Shown here piece after piece: positions 43,386 through 51,461 of a stretch of 64,000 nt of DNA; positions within the stretch are counted from its first letter, which is position 1, and the number at the start of each line of letters is the position of its first letter. Where the stretch lies: positions 682,001 through 746,000 of the forward strand of contig NZ_SIZZ01000002.1 in the NCBI RefSeq assembly GCF_004322705.1, given 5' to 3'. This DNA comes from Dyella terrae. Lineage in GTDB: Bacteria; Pseudomonadota; Gammaproteobacteria; Xanthomonadales; Rhodanobacteraceae. The notes under the pieces were generated by a model. That model was given only the letters and a program-made list of their open reading frames with translations, was not told the DNA's origin and ran no database searches. The translations under genes and the position numbers were made by a program.

Positions 43386-45728
43386 ATGCTGATGGGGAAG
43401 ATCCGAGCAAGCGCCTGGCTGCCCGCCGCGCTGTTGGCCGCCTTGTGCACTTCCGCTGGCGCCGTGCCGGCGAAAAGCGGCAACGCCGCGGACGTGGATC
43501 CGCGCATTGGCACGGGAGGCGATGGCCACACGTTCCCTGGCGCCACGGTGCCTTTTGGCATGATCCAGCTCTCTCCCGACACGGCGATGCCCGACTTCAA
43601 GCACGCCTACAAATGGGCTGCCGGCTACCAGTACGGTGACAGCAGCATCCTGGGTTTCTCCCACACCCACTTTTCCGGCTCGGGCCATTCGGACCTGGGC
43701 GATGTGCTGGTGATGCCCATCGCCGGCGACGTCCGCCTCGAACCGGGTGACCCCGCCAAGCCCGGCAGTGGCTATCGCTCCGGCTTCAGTCACGACTCGG
43801 AGCGGGTCGAGGCCGGGTATTACGCCGTGACCCTCAGTGAATATGGCGTGCGTGCCGAACTCACGGCCGGACGCCGTGTCGGATGGCACCGCTACACCTA
43901 CCCGGCCGGCAAGCCGGCGCATGTCCTGCTGGACCTGCGCCCGAGCATTTATGACTACCCCGGCAAGGTGCTTTGGTCGAACCTGAGGGTGCACGAGGAC
44001 GGCACCATCACCGGCTGCCGCCAGACGCGCGGCTGGGCCCCGGGTCGGGAGCTGTGCTTCGCCATGCGCTTCTCGCAGCCGATGACCTCGCGCCAGATCC
44101 TCAATCGCGAAACCAACGTGTCCTACAAAGGCTTCAAGGGTCCGGGCAACCAGGCCGAAGACAGCGATGCGCAGCAGGGGCGGGCGCTGGTGGGCGTCTT
44201 TGATTTCGGTGCGCTGAAAAAGCCGCTGGAGGTGAAGGTCGCCATTTCCCCCGTCAGTGAAGCCAACGCCGTCGCCAACCTCGACAGCGATGGCAAGGGC
44301 TGGGACTTCGACGCGCGTCGGGCCGAGGCGCGCAAGGCCTGGGACGACGTGCTCTCGGTGGTCGATATCGATGCACCCAAGGCGCAGCGGACCAGTTTCT
44401 ATACTTCGCTGTACCACGCCATGCTCTCACCGACCCTGAGCATGGACGTCAATGGCGAATACCGCGGCCCCGACAACAACGTGCATCGCGCGGAGGGCTT
44501 CGATTTCCATTCGACGTGGTCACTGTGGGACGTGTACCGCGCGCAGCAGCCGCTGATGGTGTTGCTGCAGCCTGATCGCAGCGTGCACTTCATCAAGTCG
44601 CTGATCGCCGCGCGTGAGGCCAGCCCCTTCGGCATCCTGCCGGTATGGGCATACCAGGGCCTGGAGACGTGGTGCATGATCGGCTACCACGCCGTGCCCG
44701 TGATTGCCGACGCCTACATCAAGGGCATCCGCGGCTTCGACGCCGACGCGGCGATGAAGGCCATGGTCGCCAGTGCCACCTACGCACCGTACGGCGGACT
44801 TGGCGACTACATGAAGCTCGGCTACGTGCCGATCGACAAAGAGCCTGAAGGCGCCTCCAAAACCCTTGAATACGCCTACGACGACTGGTCCATCGCGCAG
44901 ATGGCCAAGGCCATGGGCAAGGACGACGTGGCGCAGGCCTTTGGCAAGCGTGCGACCAACTGGCGCAACGCTTACGACGAAAAGACCGGCTTCATGCGCG
45001 CGCGCAAGACCGACGGCAGCTTCCGTGAACCGTTTGATCCGGATGCCGCCGGCTATGGCAGCGATTACACCGAAGGCAATGCCTGGCAGTACTCCTGGTA
45101 TGTGCCGCAGGACGTTGCCGGCCTGATTGGCGCCATGGGCGGGGACCAGGCGTTCACTGCCAAGCTGGACAGCGTGTTCGACGCCAAGGTGGATAAGTCC
45201 CACTTTGCCCATGTCGAAGATATTACGGGCCTGATCGGCTGGTACGCACACGGTAACGAGCCGAGTCACCACCTGGCTTATCTCTACGACTACGCCGGGG
45301 CCGCCTGGAAAACCCAGGCCCGCCTGAAGCAGATCATGGACAGCCAGTACGCCCCGCGTCCGGACGGACTGGCCGGCAACGATGACCTGGGCCAGATGTC
45401 GGCCTGGTATGTCTTCACGGCGCTGGGTTTCTACCCTGTGACCCCGGCCAGCGACGAGTACGCGATCGGCCGGCCGTTCGTGAAGAGGGCCGCCCTGCAC
45501 CTGGCCAACGGCAAGACCTTCACGGTCACGGCTGCCCCGCTGGATGACGCGCACCCCTACGTGGGCAGCGTCACCCTCAACGGCAAGCCGTTGGATCGGG
45601 TCTTTCTGCGACACGGCGAGATCCTGGCCGGTGGCGAGCTGCACTTCACCATGCAGGCGCAGCCGGGGAAGGCCTGGGGTGTCAGTGAAGGCTCACGCCC
45701 AGCCTCGACCAGTTCCTATAAACGCTAA
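43386..45728 (+). CDS. GH92 family alpha-mannosidase, secreted
   Basis: 780 aa from ATG 43386 (GGGGAG before it); ATG 43392 is also possible. Signal peptide IRASAWLPAALLAALCTSAGA. GH92 features are VDPRIGTGGDGHTFPGATVPFGMIQLSPD at the start of the beta-sandwich domain, GFSHTHFSGSG, then the catalytic (alpha/alpha)6 domain with YTEGNAWQYSWYVPQDV and GNDDLGQMSAWYVFTALGF. These are Ca-dependent exo-alpha-mannosidases trimming N-glycans or mannans. Divergent from the regulator/transporter/kinase/isomerase operon, with which it forms a mannose release and use pathway. No lipobox seen. Confidence 0.95.
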   Translation: MLMGKIRASAWLPAALLAALCTSAGAVPAKSGNAADVDPRIGTGGDGHTFPGATVPFGMIQLSPDTAMPDFKHAYKWAAGYQYGDSSILGFSHTHFSGSGHSDLGDVLVMPIAGDVRLEPGDPAKPGSGYRSGFSHDSERVEAGYYAVTLSEYGVRAELTAGRRVGWHRYTYPAGKPAHVLLDLRPSIYDYPGKVLWSNLRVHEDGTITGCRQTRGWAPGRELCFAMRFSQPMTSRQILNRETNVSYKGFKGPGNQAEDSDAQQGRALVGVFDFGALKKPLEVKVAISPVSEANAVANLDSDGKGWDFDARRAEARKAWDDVLSVVDIDAPKAQRTSFYTSLYHAMLSPTLSMDVNGEYRGPDNNVHRAEGFDFHSTWSLWDVYRAQQPLMVLLQPDRSVHFIKSLIAAREASPFGILPVWAYQGLETWCMIGYHAVPVIADAYIKGIRGFDADAAMKAMVASATYAPYGGLGDYMKLGYVPIDKEPEGASKTLEYAYDDWSIAQMAKAMGKDDVAQAFGKRATNWRNAYDEKTGFMRARKTDGSFREPFDPDAAGYGSDYTEGNAWQYSWYVPQDVAGLIGAMGGDQAFTAKLDSVFDAKVDKSHFAHVEDITGLIGWYAHGNEPSHHLAYLYDYAGAAWKTQARLKQIMDSQYAPRPDGLAGNDDLGQMSAWYVFTALGFYPVTPASDEYAIGRPFVKRAALHLANGKTFTVTAAPLDDAHPYVGSVTLNGKPLDRVFLRHGEILAGGELHFTMQAQPGKAWGVSEGSRPASTSSYKR

Positions 45729-45782
45729 GAAGGATTCCCGACTTGATCTGTCGGGTGGCGAGCATGGGAGGATTCTGTAACC

Positions 45783-47633
45783 ATGCTTCGCATGCAGCAT
45801 GCTTCACGGAAAGCTCCGCCTGTCACCCGGCCCCGTATGCGGGACCGGGTGGCCCTGCGTTGGCGCCTCGGCGGGCTACTGTTCGCCGTGCTCGTCATCG
45901 TGGCCTTGCCCTTCATGGTGACCCGCAGCGGGTCTCGTGACGCCATTGCCGCCAATGAGCGCGTCACGCATTCCTCCGAAGTCAAATCGCTGACCTATCG
46001 CATCGCCTACGTCACCCGTGACAGCGAAGCGGCGATGTACCGCCTGATGGACGGCGCCGACGACGCGCAGACCAAGGAGCGCGCCACCCGGGCCACCAAG
46101 GAAGTCCCGGTGATGCTCAACCAGCTGCGCAACATGACGCTGGACAGCGCCGACCAGCAGGCGCGCATCGGTGCCCTCAGCAGCACGGTCAGCGGGCGCC
46201 TGGCCCTGATGGAGCAGGCGGTGATGCGCCTGAAGGTCGGCGACAAGGAAGGTGCCACCGACGCCTTGCGCGATTCGGTGTCGCTGTTCCAGATGGACTC
46301 GCTGATCGACGGCATCGTCCAAAGCGAAGACACCACCCTGTCCTCGCGGCGCGGAGAAGCGAAAAGCGCCTCGTTCAACAGCAGCCTGGTGCTGTCGATT
46401 ACCGCGGCCGCGCAGATCATCCTGCTGGGCATCGTGGTGATCGTCTCCGAGCGCCAGATCAGTCGTCGCCTGATGGCCGAAGAGCGCGCCGGCCAGGCCG
46501 TGCAGCGTTCGCAGATGATCGTGCAGGCCGTGCGCGAGCCGATCGCCCTGCTCGACACCAAGCTGTGCACCTTGCTGGTCAATGCCGCGTTTAGCGAGCT
46601 CTATGGATTGCTGCCCGGACATCGCCAGTCGATGGCCCTGGTGGAAATCGGCGAAGGGGCATGGCGTGACAGCGCGCTGCTGCAGCGACTCAATGATGTC
46701 CTGCTGCTCGACCGCGAATTGTGGGATTACGAACTGATCCAGCGCACGGTCGATGGCGTGGATCGCCACGTGGTGATCAACGCCCGCCGCTTGCAGCAGG
46801 GGGATGGTGGCGAGCCGGTGCTGTTGTTGACCGTCAGCGATGTGACCGCGCGCGCGCTGGTGGAGCAGCAGGTCAAGGAACTCAATCGCCAGCTCGAAGG
46901 CAAGGTCGCGCAGATCTCCGACGTGAACCGCGAGCTGGAGGCTTTCAGCTATTCGGTATCGCACGATCTTCGGGCGCCCCTGCGCCATATCGCCGGATTT
47001 GCCAACAAGCTCGAACAGCACCTGGGTGCCGGCGCCGACGAAAAGACGAGCCACTACATCAGCGTCATCAACGACGCGGCCAAGCGCATGGGCCTGCTGA
47101 TTGAGGACCTGCTGGTGTTCTCACGCCTGGGTCGCGGCGCCTTGCGCCTGCAGCCGGTGGACATGCAGTCCCTGGCGGAAGAGGCGCGCGTCCTTGCTGA
47201 ATCGGATGTGCAGAACCGCCGCATCATGTGGACCATCGCGCCGCTGCCCATCGTCATCGGCGACGAAAACATGTTGCGCACGGTCTGGCAGAACCTGCTG
47301 GGCAACGCGGTGAAATACACGGGCCACAGCGACGTGGCGCGCATCAACGTGGAAGTCCATCGCAGCACCAATGGCGACTACGAGTTTGTGGTGAGCGACA
47401 ACGGCGCCGGCTTTGACATGCAATACGCCGGCAAGCTGTTTGGCGTGTTCCAACGACTGCACCGGGCATCGGAATTCCCGGGCAATGGCATCGGTTTGGC
47501 CAACGTGAGGCGCATCGTGTCGCGTCACGGTGGCAAGGTCTGGGCCGATGCACAGCCAGGACAGGGCGCACGTTTCCACTTCACTTTGCCCGCTTCGGAC
47601 CTGGCGGATAGCTTCGCGCAGGAACGTCAATGA
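45783..47633 (+). CDS. Membrane sensor histidine kinase with CHASE3-type sensor
   Basis: 616 aa. Helix 1 is LGGLLFAVLVIVALPFMV (about 30-47). A periplasmic helical CHASE3-like domain of about 160 residues follows, then helix 2 (SLVLSITAAAQIILLGIVVIV). A degenerate PAS-like region leads to the HisKA motif FSYSVSHDLRAPLRHIAGF. The ATPase has the N box QNLLGNAVKYT, G1 VSDNGAGFD, the F box and G2 GNGIGLANVRRI. It is preceded by GGGAGG at 11 bases and overlaps the response regulator gene by four bases. Similar kinases pair with Rcp-type regulators. The stimulus is unknown. Confidence 0.92.
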   Translation: MLRMQHASRKAPPVTRPRMRDRVALRWRLGGLLFAVLVIVALPFMVTRSGSRDAIAANERVTHSSEVKSLTYRIAYVTRDSEAAMYRLMDGADDAQTKERATRATKEVPVMLNQLRNMTLDSADQQARIGALSSTVSGRLALMEQAVMRLKVGDKEGATDALRDSVSLFQMDSLIDGIVQSEDTTLSSRRGEAKSASFNSSLVLSITAAAQIILLGIVVIVSERQISRRLMAEERAGQAVQRSQMIVQAVREPIALLDTKLCTLLVNAAFSELYGLLPGHRQSMALVEIGEGAWRDSALLQRLNDVLLLDRELWDYELIQRTVDGVDRHVVINARRLQQGDGGEPVLLLTVSDVTARALVEQQVKELNRQLEGKVAQISDVNRELEAFSYSVSHDLRAPLRHIAGFANKLEQHLGAGADEKTSHYISVINDAAKRMGLLIEDLLVFSRLGRGALRLQPVDMQSLAEEARVLAESDVQNRRIMWTIAPLPIVIGDENMLRTVWQNLLGNAVKYTGHSDVARINVEVHRSTNGDYEFVVSDNGAGFDMQYAGKLFGVFQRLHRASEFPGNGIGLANVRRIVSRHGGKVWADAQPGQGARFHFTLPASDLADSFAQERQ

Positions 47634-48076
47634 ACCATCGAGATATCCGTACCATCCTTCTGGTCGAAGACAGCCTGGCCGACGCCGAAATGGCCATGGA
47701 GGCGCTGAACGACGCCAATCTCGCCAACCCGGTCATCCATGTCGAAGACGGCGTGGACTGCCTCGACTACCTCTACTGTCGCGGGCAGTTCAGCGGTCGG
47801 GATCCGATTGATCCGTCGGTCGTCCTGCTCGACATCAAGATGCCGCGCATGGATGGCCTGGAGGTGCTCACGCGCATGCGCGAGGAAGAGCGTTTCCGGC
47901 GCATTCCCGTGGTGATCCTTTCCTCGTCGCGCGAGGAAAGCGATCTGGCGCGCAGCTGGGACCTTGGCGTCAATGCTTACGTGATCAAACCCGTGGATGT
48001 CGATCAGTTTTTCGAAGCCGTCCGCACGCTCGGCCAGTTCTGGGCCGTGCTGAATCAGGGGCCCGAACAGGATTAA
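47630..48076 (+). CDS. Single-domain response regulator (Rcp/CheY-like)
   Basis: 148 aa REC domain without an output domain. ILLVEDSLADAEMA holds the acidic pocket, VVLLDIKMPRMDGLEVL the phospho-accepting aspartate, and VILSSSREESD then AYVIKPVDVDQF the Thr/Ser and Lys switch residues. Insertion of a YLYCRGQFSGRDP loop is typical of Rcp1-like partners of phytochrome-type kinases. Its start overlaps the kinase gene. A hybrid kinase follows after 69 bases, so phosphate may move on within this cluster. Confidence 0.94.
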   Translation: MNHRDIRTILLVEDSLADAEMAMEALNDANLANPVIHVEDGVDCLDYLYCRGQFSGRDPIDPSVVLLDIKMPRMDGLEVLTRMREEERFRRIPVVILSSSREESDLARSWDLGVNAYVIKPVDVDQFFEAVRTLGQFWAVLNQGPEQD

Positions 48077-48145
48077 CCGTTTCGGCCGTGGGGCGCATGT
48101 GACCGCACGGTGGTGAAGGCACGGACGTGCCGGGAGATGTACCGC

Positions 48146-49705
48146 ATGCCGGAGAAAACGATCGCACAGCTGCCACGCATTCGGGTGCTGCAGATCGAAG
48201 ACAGTCTGCTCGATGCGGAGCTCGTGTTGTCGGAACTCGAAGCCGACGGCATCGAGTTCGACGTGTGCCTCGTCGATGAAGAGGGCGCTTTCGTGCAGGC
48301 GCTGAACGAGTTCCAGCCGGACGTGATCCTGTCCGACCTGAGCATGCCGGGGTTTTCGGGCGAGCGCGCGCTGGAACTGTTGCGCGAGCAGGACAAGGAT
48401 CTGCCTTTCATCTTCGTCTCGGCCACGCTCGGCGAAGAAGCGGCCATTGATGCGCTTCGCAATGGCGCGACGGATTACATCCTCAAGCAGAATCCCGCGC
48501 GCCTCGCCAGCGCAGTGCGCCGCGCCATGCGTGAAGCCGAAGCGCAGCGCTCGCAACGGCGCGCGGAAGCGGAGCTGATCCGTGCGCAGCGCTTCGAGAG
48601 CCTGGCCATGCTCGCCGGTGGCTTGAGCCATGACTTGCGCAACATGCTGCAGCCGCTGCTGCTGGCCGGCGAAAGCCTGCAGGATTACCAGGAAGATCCG
48701 CGCCTGGCTCGCCTGGGCAAGCTGGTGCGTGATTGCGGAAGGCGCGGCCTGGAAATGGTGCAGCAGATGCTGACGTTCGCACGCGGTGCGAAGCGCGCCG
48801 AACAGGTGCGCGTCAATGCACTGCTCGACGCCTTGCGTTTGCTGCTCCAGGGCAGCGTGCCCAAGAACATTTCGCTGGATCTGTTTGCCGATGACCTGGA
48901 GCTACAGTTTTCGGGCAACCATACCGAGTTGCAGCAATGCCTGTTGAACCTGTGTCTCAACGCCATCCAGGCGATGCCCGGCGGCGGGCAGTTGCGCGTG
49001 GAAACGACGCATCTCTTCCTGGGCGAATCCTTTTTCGACGACGATGAATCGTTTGTCGAAGGCCATTACCTGCGCTTGTCCGTATCCGACACCGGCGTGG
49101 GCATGGACGAACAGGCGATCGCGCATCTGTACGAGCCGTTCTTCACGACCAAGGAGTCGGGTACGGGTCTTGGCCTCGTCTCATGCCAGCGCATCATCAC
49201 CAGCCATGGCGGCGTCATGCGCGTCGATAGTGCGCCGGGCAAAGGCACGACGTTCCACCTGTACCTGCCGCTGACCGAACGCAACGAAGACGGGCCGGAG
49301 GTATCGGAGGCCGTGGGTCTTCAGGGTGATGCCGAGCGCGTGCTGGTGGTGATCGAAGAGGCCGCGCAGCTGTCGCTGCTGGTCGACACGCTCGACGCCT
49401 GGGGCTACCAGCCGCATGCCAGCCAGAGCGGTACGGCGGCGTTGCAGTGGATCGAAGCGCACGGCGTGCCTGACCTGGTGGTCATGGATTCGGACATGAA
49501 CCTGTTCACCGGCGTGCGTACGCTCGCTGCCTTGATCGAGCACGGCTATGCGCGTGCCGTGATTCTGCTTGCTCGTCCCGACGCGCCGCCGGATCTGGAT
49601 GAGATGCCCGTGGTGGAGCATCTGTACCTGGTCGACAAGCCGATCAAGACCAATGACCTTTTGCGCACGATGCGCAAGGCGCTTCTGGCGAGCGAAGACA
49701 TTTGA
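48146..49705 (+). CDS. Hybrid response regulator/histidine kinase (REC-HisKA-HATPase-REC)
   Basis: 519 aa, cytoplasmic. ATG 48146 is preferred for GGGAG nine bases upstream; earlier in-frame starts lack sites. N-terminal REC (VLQIEDSLLDAELV, DVILSDLSMPG, DYILKQNP), then kinase core with H box MLAGGLSHDLRNMLQPLLLA, N box QCLLNLCLNAIQ, and G boxes VSDTGVGMDE and GTGLGLVSCQRI. A C-terminal REC-like domain has VVMDSDMNLF and VDKPIKTND. The acidic pocket there reads VVIEEAAQ, so it may be partly degenerate. It probably forms a relay with the two preceding genes. No DNA-binding output is encoded nearby. Confidence 0.9.
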   Translation: MPEKTIAQLPRIRVLQIEDSLLDAELVLSELEADGIEFDVCLVDEEGAFVQALNEFQPDVILSDLSMPGFSGERALELLREQDKDLPFIFVSATLGEEAAIDALRNGATDYILKQNPARLASAVRRAMREAEAQRSQRRAEAELIRAQRFESLAMLAGGLSHDLRNMLQPLLLAGESLQDYQEDPRLARLGKLVRDCGRRGLEMVQQMLTFARGAKRAEQVRVNALLDALRLLLQGSVPKNISLDLFADDLELQFSGNHTELQQCLLNLCLNAIQAMPGGGQLRVETTHLFLGESFFDDDESFVEGHYLRLSVSDTGVGMDEQAIAHLYEPFFTTKESGTGLGLVSCQRIITSHGGVMRVDSAPGKGTTFHLYLPLTERNEDGPEVSEAVGLQGDAERVLVVIEEAAQLSLLVDTLDAWGYQPHASQSGTAALQWIEAHGVPDLVVMDSDMNLFTGVRTLAALIEHGYARAVILLARPDAPPDLDEMPVVEHLYLVDKPIKTNDLLRTMRKALLASEDI

Positions 49706-49708
49706 GGG

Positions 49709-49734
49709 AAGGGCGCCGCGTCCATGGCGCCCTT
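49709..49734. terminator. Bidirectional hairpin between the hybrid kinase and pilR
   Basis: AAGGGCGCC (49709-49717) pairs perfectly with GGCGCCCTT (49726-49734) around GCGTCCAT, in the 35-base gap of two convergent genes. The T-run is short. Confidence 0.65.
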
Positions 49735-49740
49735 GGTTGC

Positions 49741-51141
49741 TCAGTCGATACCCAGCTTCTTGAGCTTGTAGCGCAGCGCGCGGAACGTGATGCCCAGCTT
49801 TTTCGCGGCCGCCGTCTTGTTGTAGCGCGATTCTTCCAGCGCCTTGATGATGGCCGTGCGTTCGAGATTACTGATGTAGTCGTCGAGACCGCCGTCGCTC
49901 GCGCTGGCCGGCGTGGCGGGCGGTGCGGGCGGAGGCGTGCCGTAAGCCGGTGCGGGCGCTTCGCTGACGCCGCGCGGCGTGCGCTGGGGCAGCATGAGGT
50001 CGATGATGTCGATCTCGTCGCCGTCGCACATCGCCATGGCGCGCTCGAGGATGTTCTCAAGCTCGCGCACGTTGCCCGGGAAGTCGTAGCTGTCCAGCGC
50101 CTGCTGCGCTGTCGGCAGGAGGCGACCCGTGGCGCCGCCGCTTTTCTGGGCCAGCTGGCGAAGGATGTGTGATGCCAGCATGGGCACGTCGCCGCGACGC
50201 TCGCGCAACGGCGGCACGCGCAGCTCGATCACGTTGATGCGATAGAAAAGGTCCTGGCGGAACTGGCCCTGTTCGACCAGCGCGGCAAGGTTCTTGTGGG
50301 TGGCCGAGAGGATGCGTACATCGACCGGGATTTCCTCGCGGGCACCGATCGGGCGCACCGCCTTTTCCTGGATCGCGCGCAGGAGCTTCACCTGCATGTG
50401 CAGAGGGAGCTCAGCCACTTCGTCCAGGAACAGGGTGCCGCCGTTGGCGGCCTGGAACAGGCCTTCCTTGTCGCTGACGGCGCCGGTGAAGCTGCCCTTG
50501 CGATGGCCGAAGAACTCGCTCTCCATCAGCTCCGAGGGAATGGCGCCGCAGTTGACCGGCACGAAGGGGCCGCTTGCGCGCGGACCTTGTTCGTGGATCA
50601 GGCGGGCGACCAGCTCCTTGCCCACGCCCGACTCGCCGGCGATGTACACCGGGGCCTGGTTGCGCGCGAGCTTGCCGATGGTGGCGCGGACCTGCTGCAT
50701 CACCGGCGAGTCGCCGATGAGGCGATCGCCCGGCGGGCTGGTCTTGGCTGCAGCGGCGCCGCTGCGCTTTTCCTCGGCCAGGCGCAGCGCCGTGCGCACG
50801 AGCTGGCGCAGCATCTGGATGTCGACCGGCTTGGACACGAAATCGAAGGCGCCGGCCTTCAGCGCGTTGACCGCCGCATCGACATTGCCATAGGCCGTGA
50901 TCATGGCCACCGGCATGTCCGGGTACTGCGCCGCGATCAGCTCGAGAATCTCGTGGCCGCTGCCATCGGGCAGGCGCATGTCGGTGAAGCACAGGTCGTA
51001 AGTGCGCTCCGCCAATGCCCGCCGGGCCTCGGAGACCGTACCTACCGCATCCACCTGAAGGTCCATGCGGCCCAGGGTGATGGTGAGGAGTTCGCGGATG
51101 TCGCGTTCGTCGTCGATGACCAGGACGGTCTGTTGGCTCAT
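49741..51141 (-). CDS. pilR: Type IV pilus two-component response regulator PilR
   Basis: NtrC-type sigma-54 activator of 466 aa. REC domain TVLVIDDERDIRELL and CFTDMRLPDGSG; AAA+ domain with Walker A IAGESGVGKELVA, the sigma-54 loop KGSFTGAVSD (GSFTGA variant), Walker B GGTLFLDEVAELP and the arginine-rich sensor region. Pro/Ala-rich linker, then a Fis-type HTH (NKTAAAKKLGITFRALRYKLKKLG). Position next to PilS and sucCD matches xanthomonads, where it activates pilA. The pil structural genes are not in the window. Confidence 0.93.
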   Translation of the reverse strand: MSQQTVLVIDDERDIRELLTITLGRMDLQVDAVGTVSEARRALAERTYDLCFTDMRLPDGSGHEILELIAAQYPDMPVAMITAYGNVDAAVNALKAGAFDFVSKPVDIQMLRQLVRTALRLAEEKRSGAAAAKTSPPGDRLIGDSPVMQQVRATIGKLARNQAPVYIAGESGVGKELVARLIHEQGPRASGPFVPVNCGAIPSELMESEFFGHRKGSFTGAVSDKEGLFQAANGGTLFLDEVAELPLHMQVKLLRAIQEKAVRPIGAREEIPVDVRILSATHKNLAALVEQGQFRQDLFYRINVIELRVPPLRERRGDVPMLASHILRQLAQKSGGATGRLLPTAQQALDSYDFPGNVRELENILERAMAMCDGDEIDIIDLMLPQRTPRGVSEAPAPAYGTPPPAPPATPASASDGGLDDYISNLERTAIIKALEESRYNKTAAAKKLGITFRALRYKLKKLGID

Positions 51142-51461
51142 GGTTCTGCCGGCTGAGTTCGGAAATTCCCTATCGCGTTAGGTTACTTGCCGTGCGCGAG
51201 AGGGTCAAAGCTCTGGCTGCGCTGGGAAGTGCCCGTGCGCCGCCGTGTGGTGTCACTCCCCGGTGGTGTTCCCGCGAGGCCACCCGTCCGAAAGAACCTT
51301 CGTCCTGCCAGAAGTCAGTTCGCCTGCGTGTTGGCATGCCCTGGCCAGGGGTGGCCGTGATCCGGGCCATCGCGCGGGCCGGGCGCCTTGTGGAAGGGTT
51401 CGCCCCGCGCTGCAAGCCGCCGGGTGGGGCCGCCCTTGGCCCGGGTGGGCGCCGCGTCAGC
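51142..51461. other. 320-base gap between pilS and pilR, no gene supported
   Basis: pilS and pilR are usually nearly adjacent. An 81-codon Arg-rich frame on the minus strand (51170-51415) has no Shine-Dalgarno and looks like GC-rich noise. No terminator, palindrome series or sigma-54 box was recognised. Confidence 0.5.

Noticed and set aside
45737-45755. Terminator after the GH92 gene
   Set aside because: CCCGAC/GTCGGG is only 6 bp and lacks a T-run, so it was not called.
51170-51415. An 81-codon frame between pilS and pilR
   Set aside because: Arg-rich, no Shine-Dalgarno, no recognisable feature; probably chance in GC-rich DNA.
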